Shown here piece by piece: positions 62,108-64,000 of a stretch of DNA of 64,000 bases. The stretch spans positions 1 to 64,000 of the forward strand of contig NZ_JARBUT010000004.1 of assembly GCF_028882275.1 (NCBI RefSeq), in the 5' to 3' direction. The position numbers and the translations under genes were made by a program. Source of the stretch: Nocardiopsis sp. N85. Its GTDB lineage: Bacteria; Actinomycetota; Actinomycetes; Streptosporangiales; Streptosporangiaceae. The stretch's first letter is position 1, and the number at the start of each line of letters is the position of its first letter. The notes below the pieces were generated by a model. It had not been told where the DNA came from. It saw nothing but the letters and a program-made list of their open reading frames with translations, and ran no database searches.

Positions 62108-63856
62108 GTGCTACTGCGGATGTCGACCCTGTTCCTGCGCACCCTGCGTGAGGACCCGGCGGACGCCGAGGTGCCGAGCCACAAGTTGCTCGTCCGCGGC
62201 GGGTACGTGCGCCGCGCCGCCCCCGGCGTCTACTCCTGGCTCCCCCTCGGCAAGATCGTCCTGGAGAACGTCGCTCGGGTCGTGCGCGAGGAGATGGACG
62301 CCATGGGCGGCCAGGAACTCCTGCTGCCCGCGCTGCTGCCCAAGGAGTACTACGAGGCGACCGGCCGCTGGGAGGAGTACGGCGACACCCTCTTCCGGCT
62401 CAAGGACCGCAAGGGCGCCGACTACCTGCTCGGCCCCACCCACGAAGAGGTCTTCACCCTCCTGGTCAAGGGCGAGTACTCCTCCTACAAGGACTTCCCG
62501 GTCATCCTGTACCAGATCCAGGAGAAGTTCCGCGACGAGGCGCGCCCCCGGGCCGGGGTGCTGCGCGGTCGCGAGTTCCACATGAAGGACTCCTACTCCT
62601 TCGACATCGACGACGCCGGACTCCAGGAGTCCTACGACAAGCACCGCGCCGCCTACATCCGGATCTTCGACCGGCTGGGCCTGGAGTACGTCATCGTCGC
62701 GGCGACCTCCGGAGCCATGGGCGGATCGGCCTCCGAGGAGTTCCTCGCGGTCGCGCCCACCGGTGAGGACACCTTCGTGCGCAGCACCGGTTCGGACTAC
62801 GCCGCCAACGTCGAGGCCGTCACCACCCCGGAGCCGCCCGCGCTCTCGATCGAGGGGCTCCCCGAGGCGAAGGTCCACCACACCCCGGACACCGCCACCA
62901 TCCGGACCCTCGTCGACCTCCTCAACGAGTTGGACCTGGGCCGCGACTTCACCGAGGCCGACACCCTCAAGAACGTCCTGGTCAAGACGCGAGCCCCCGG
63001 CTCGGAGGAGTGGGAGCTGCTCGCCGTCGGCCTGCCCGGCGACCGCGAGGTGGACTTCAAGCGCCTGGAGGCCGCGCTGGAGCCCACCGAGGTGGCGCTG
63101 CTGGACGACGCCGACTTCGCCGCCAACCCCTTCCTGGCCAAGGGCTACATCGGCCCCCGCGCCCTGCTCGACAACAAGGTCCGCTACCTGGTCGACCCGC
63201 GCGTGGTCACCGGCACCGCCTGGGTGACCGGCGCCGACCGCCCCGACCACCACGTCCTCGACCTGGTGGCCGGCCGCGACTTCACCCCGGACGGTGTCAT
63301 CGACGTCGCCGATGTCCGCGACGGCGACCCCTCGCCGGACGGACGGGGCACCCTGTACACCGCGCGCGGCATCGAGATCGGCCACATCTTCCAGCTGGGC
63401 CGCAAGTACACCGACGCCTTCCAGGTCGACGCCCTGGGCCCCGACGGCAAGCCCAAGCGCATCACCATGGGCTCCTACGGCATCGGCGTCTCCCGCGTGG
63501 TGGCCTCGGTCGTCGAGCAGTCCCACGACGACAAGGGCATCGTCTGGCCGCGCGAGATCGCCCCGGCCGACGTGCACGTCATCGGGACCGGCAAGGGCGC
63601 GCAGATCGAGGAGGCGCTGCGCATCGCCGCCGAGCTGGAGTCGCGCGGGCTGCGCGTACTGGTGGACGACCGCAAGGGCGTCTCGCCGGGGGTGAAGTTC
63701 ACCGACGCCGAACTGCTGGGCGTGCCCACCGCCGTCATCATCGGCCGCGGTCTGGCCGACGGTGTGGTGGAGCTGCGCGACCGCGCGACCGGCGAGCGCG
63801 AGGAGGTCGCCCTGGACGCGATCGTCGATCGTGCCGTGGCCGCCTGCCGCGCCTGA
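62108..63856 (+). CDS. proS: Prolyl-tRNA synthetase, bacterial type
   Basis: This 582-residue class II synthetase has [20 protein letters not shown] at the start, [11 protein letters not shown] and [20 protein letters not shown] (motif 2). An editing insertion lies in the middle, then motif 3 [15 protein letters not shown] and a C-terminal anticodon-binding domain. GAGGAG six bases before GTG 62108 fixes the start. A strong terminator follows. It charges tRNA-Pro. Confidence 0.95.
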   Translation: MLLRMSTLFLRTLREDPADAEVPSHKLLVRGGYVRRAAPGVYSWLPLGKIVLENVARVVREEMDAMGGQELLLPALLPKEYYEATGRWEEYGDTLFRLKDRKGADYLLGPTHEEVFTLLVKGEYSSYKDFPVILYQIQEKFRDEARPRAGVLRGREFHMKDSYSFDIDDAGLQESYDKHRAAYIRIFDRLGLEYVIVAATSGAMGGSASEEFLAVAPTGEDTFVRSTGSDYAANVEAVTTPEPPALSIEGLPEAKVHHTPDTATIRTLVDLLNELDLGRDFTEADTLKNVLVKTRAPGSEEWELLAVGLPGDREVDFKRLEAALEPTEVALLDDADFAANPFLAKGYIGPRALLDNKVRYLVDPRVVTGTAWVTGADRPDHHVLDLVAGRDFTPDGVIDVADVRDGDPSPDGRGTLYTARGIEIGHIFQLGRKYTDAFQVDALGPDGKPKRITMGSYGIGVSRVVASVVEQSHDDKGIVWPREIAPADVHVIGTGKGAQIEEALRIAAELESRGLRVLVDDRKGVSPGVKFTDAELLGVPTAVIIGRGLADGVVELRDRATGEREEVALDAIVDRAVAACRA

Positions 63857-63862
63857 ACCTTC

Positions 63863-63905
63863 GAGGACGGCCCCGCTCCGCACGATTCGGGGCGGGGCCG
63901 TCCTC
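63863..63905. terminator. Strong bidirectional terminator after proS
   Basis: GAGGACGGCCCCGC and GCGGGGCCGTCCTC form a 14-bp perfect stem with a loop of about 15 bases, between convergent genes. Confidence 0.85.
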
Positions 63906-63920
63906 GTGCGCCCGAGAGGG

Positions 63921-64000
63921 TCAGCCCCCGTCGAAACCGGGGAGGGCGGTCAGTTCGCCGCCGCGTTCCAGGACCCGCAGGGTGGCGTCCTGGAGGTTGC
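63921..64000 (-). CDS. C-terminal end of an unidentified gene
   Basis: Read on the minus strand, the last codons give NLQDATLRVLERGGELTALP followed by GFDGG and a stop at 63921. The gene continues beyond the window. It is too short to identify with confidence. The phrase resembles the end of DUF421-type membrane proteins, but this is a guess. Confidence 0.4.
   Translation of the reverse strand, partial: NLQDATLRVLERGGELTALPGFDGG

Noticed and set aside
62111..63883. 590-residue open frame antisense to proS
   Set aside because: proS has all class II motifs. The reverse frame has no recognisable domain.
1..64000. tRNA, rRNA, CRISPR and transposase genes
   Set aside because: No T-loop signature, spaced repeats or DDE/HUH protein motifs were found by reading. 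A dedicated search could still detect short RNA genes.

Overview
The window is very GC-rich actinobacterial chromosome with frequent GTG starts and strong GC bias at third codon positions. It carries several actinomycete-specific families: XRE/DUF5753 with DUF397, DUF6879, DUF6507 and DUF6177 type VII secretion companions, STAND-LuxR regulators, and a CvnD-type GTPase. A Nocardiopsis-like genus is my best guess, but that is inference. I saw no tRNA, rRNA, CRISPR array, prophage or transposase.

Layout. 0.3-2.2 kb: small membrane protein, methyltransferase and a divergent TetR regulator. 2.2-7.1 kb: catabolic module of amino acid permease, DavA-like amidase and DavB-like lysine 2-monooxygenase, predicted to start lysine (or arginine) breakdown by the amide route. 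7.1-11.8 kb: accessory island with XRE/DUF5753, two DUF397 proteins and a divergent run of small genes ending in an unusual PCMT-ASCH fusion. 11.8-15.2 kb: minus-strand operon (74-aa protein, DUF6879, STAND ATPase, GNAT) in which both the STAND and GNAT genes are frameshifted. 15.7-22.8 kb: assorted metabolic and regulatory genes, including an HD-GYP/LuxR fusion. 22.9-29.3 kb: type VII secretion-type polymorphic toxin locus. A 940-aa toxin has a GC-rich N-terminal half and an AT-richer EndoNS_2-like nuclease half, and is followed by a YezG-like immunity gene and a second candidate immunity gene.

29.8-36.9 kb: Lrp/AsnC regulator, secreted S33 peptidase, DUF4081 GNAT, phosphate acetyltransferase and an MFS exporter. 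36.9-42.0 kb: complete oligopeptide/dipeptide ABC importer (binding protein, two permeases, fused double ATPase). 42.6-49.6 kb: anti-sigma-like ATPase, an adenylation-domain pseudoenzyme and two tandem STAND-LuxR regulators. 49.8-54.9 kb: hisS, an orphan CvnD-like GTPase and secA2. 55-59 kb: small conserved proteins, a 35-aa Cys-rich peptide and a short cytochrome bd oxidase, with a two-component system just upstream. 61-64 kb: spermidine synthase-like protein, proS and the end of one further gene.

The best candidates for something new are the toxin module with its internal composition switch, the DUF6879-STAND-GNAT operon, and the PCMT-ASCH cassette.
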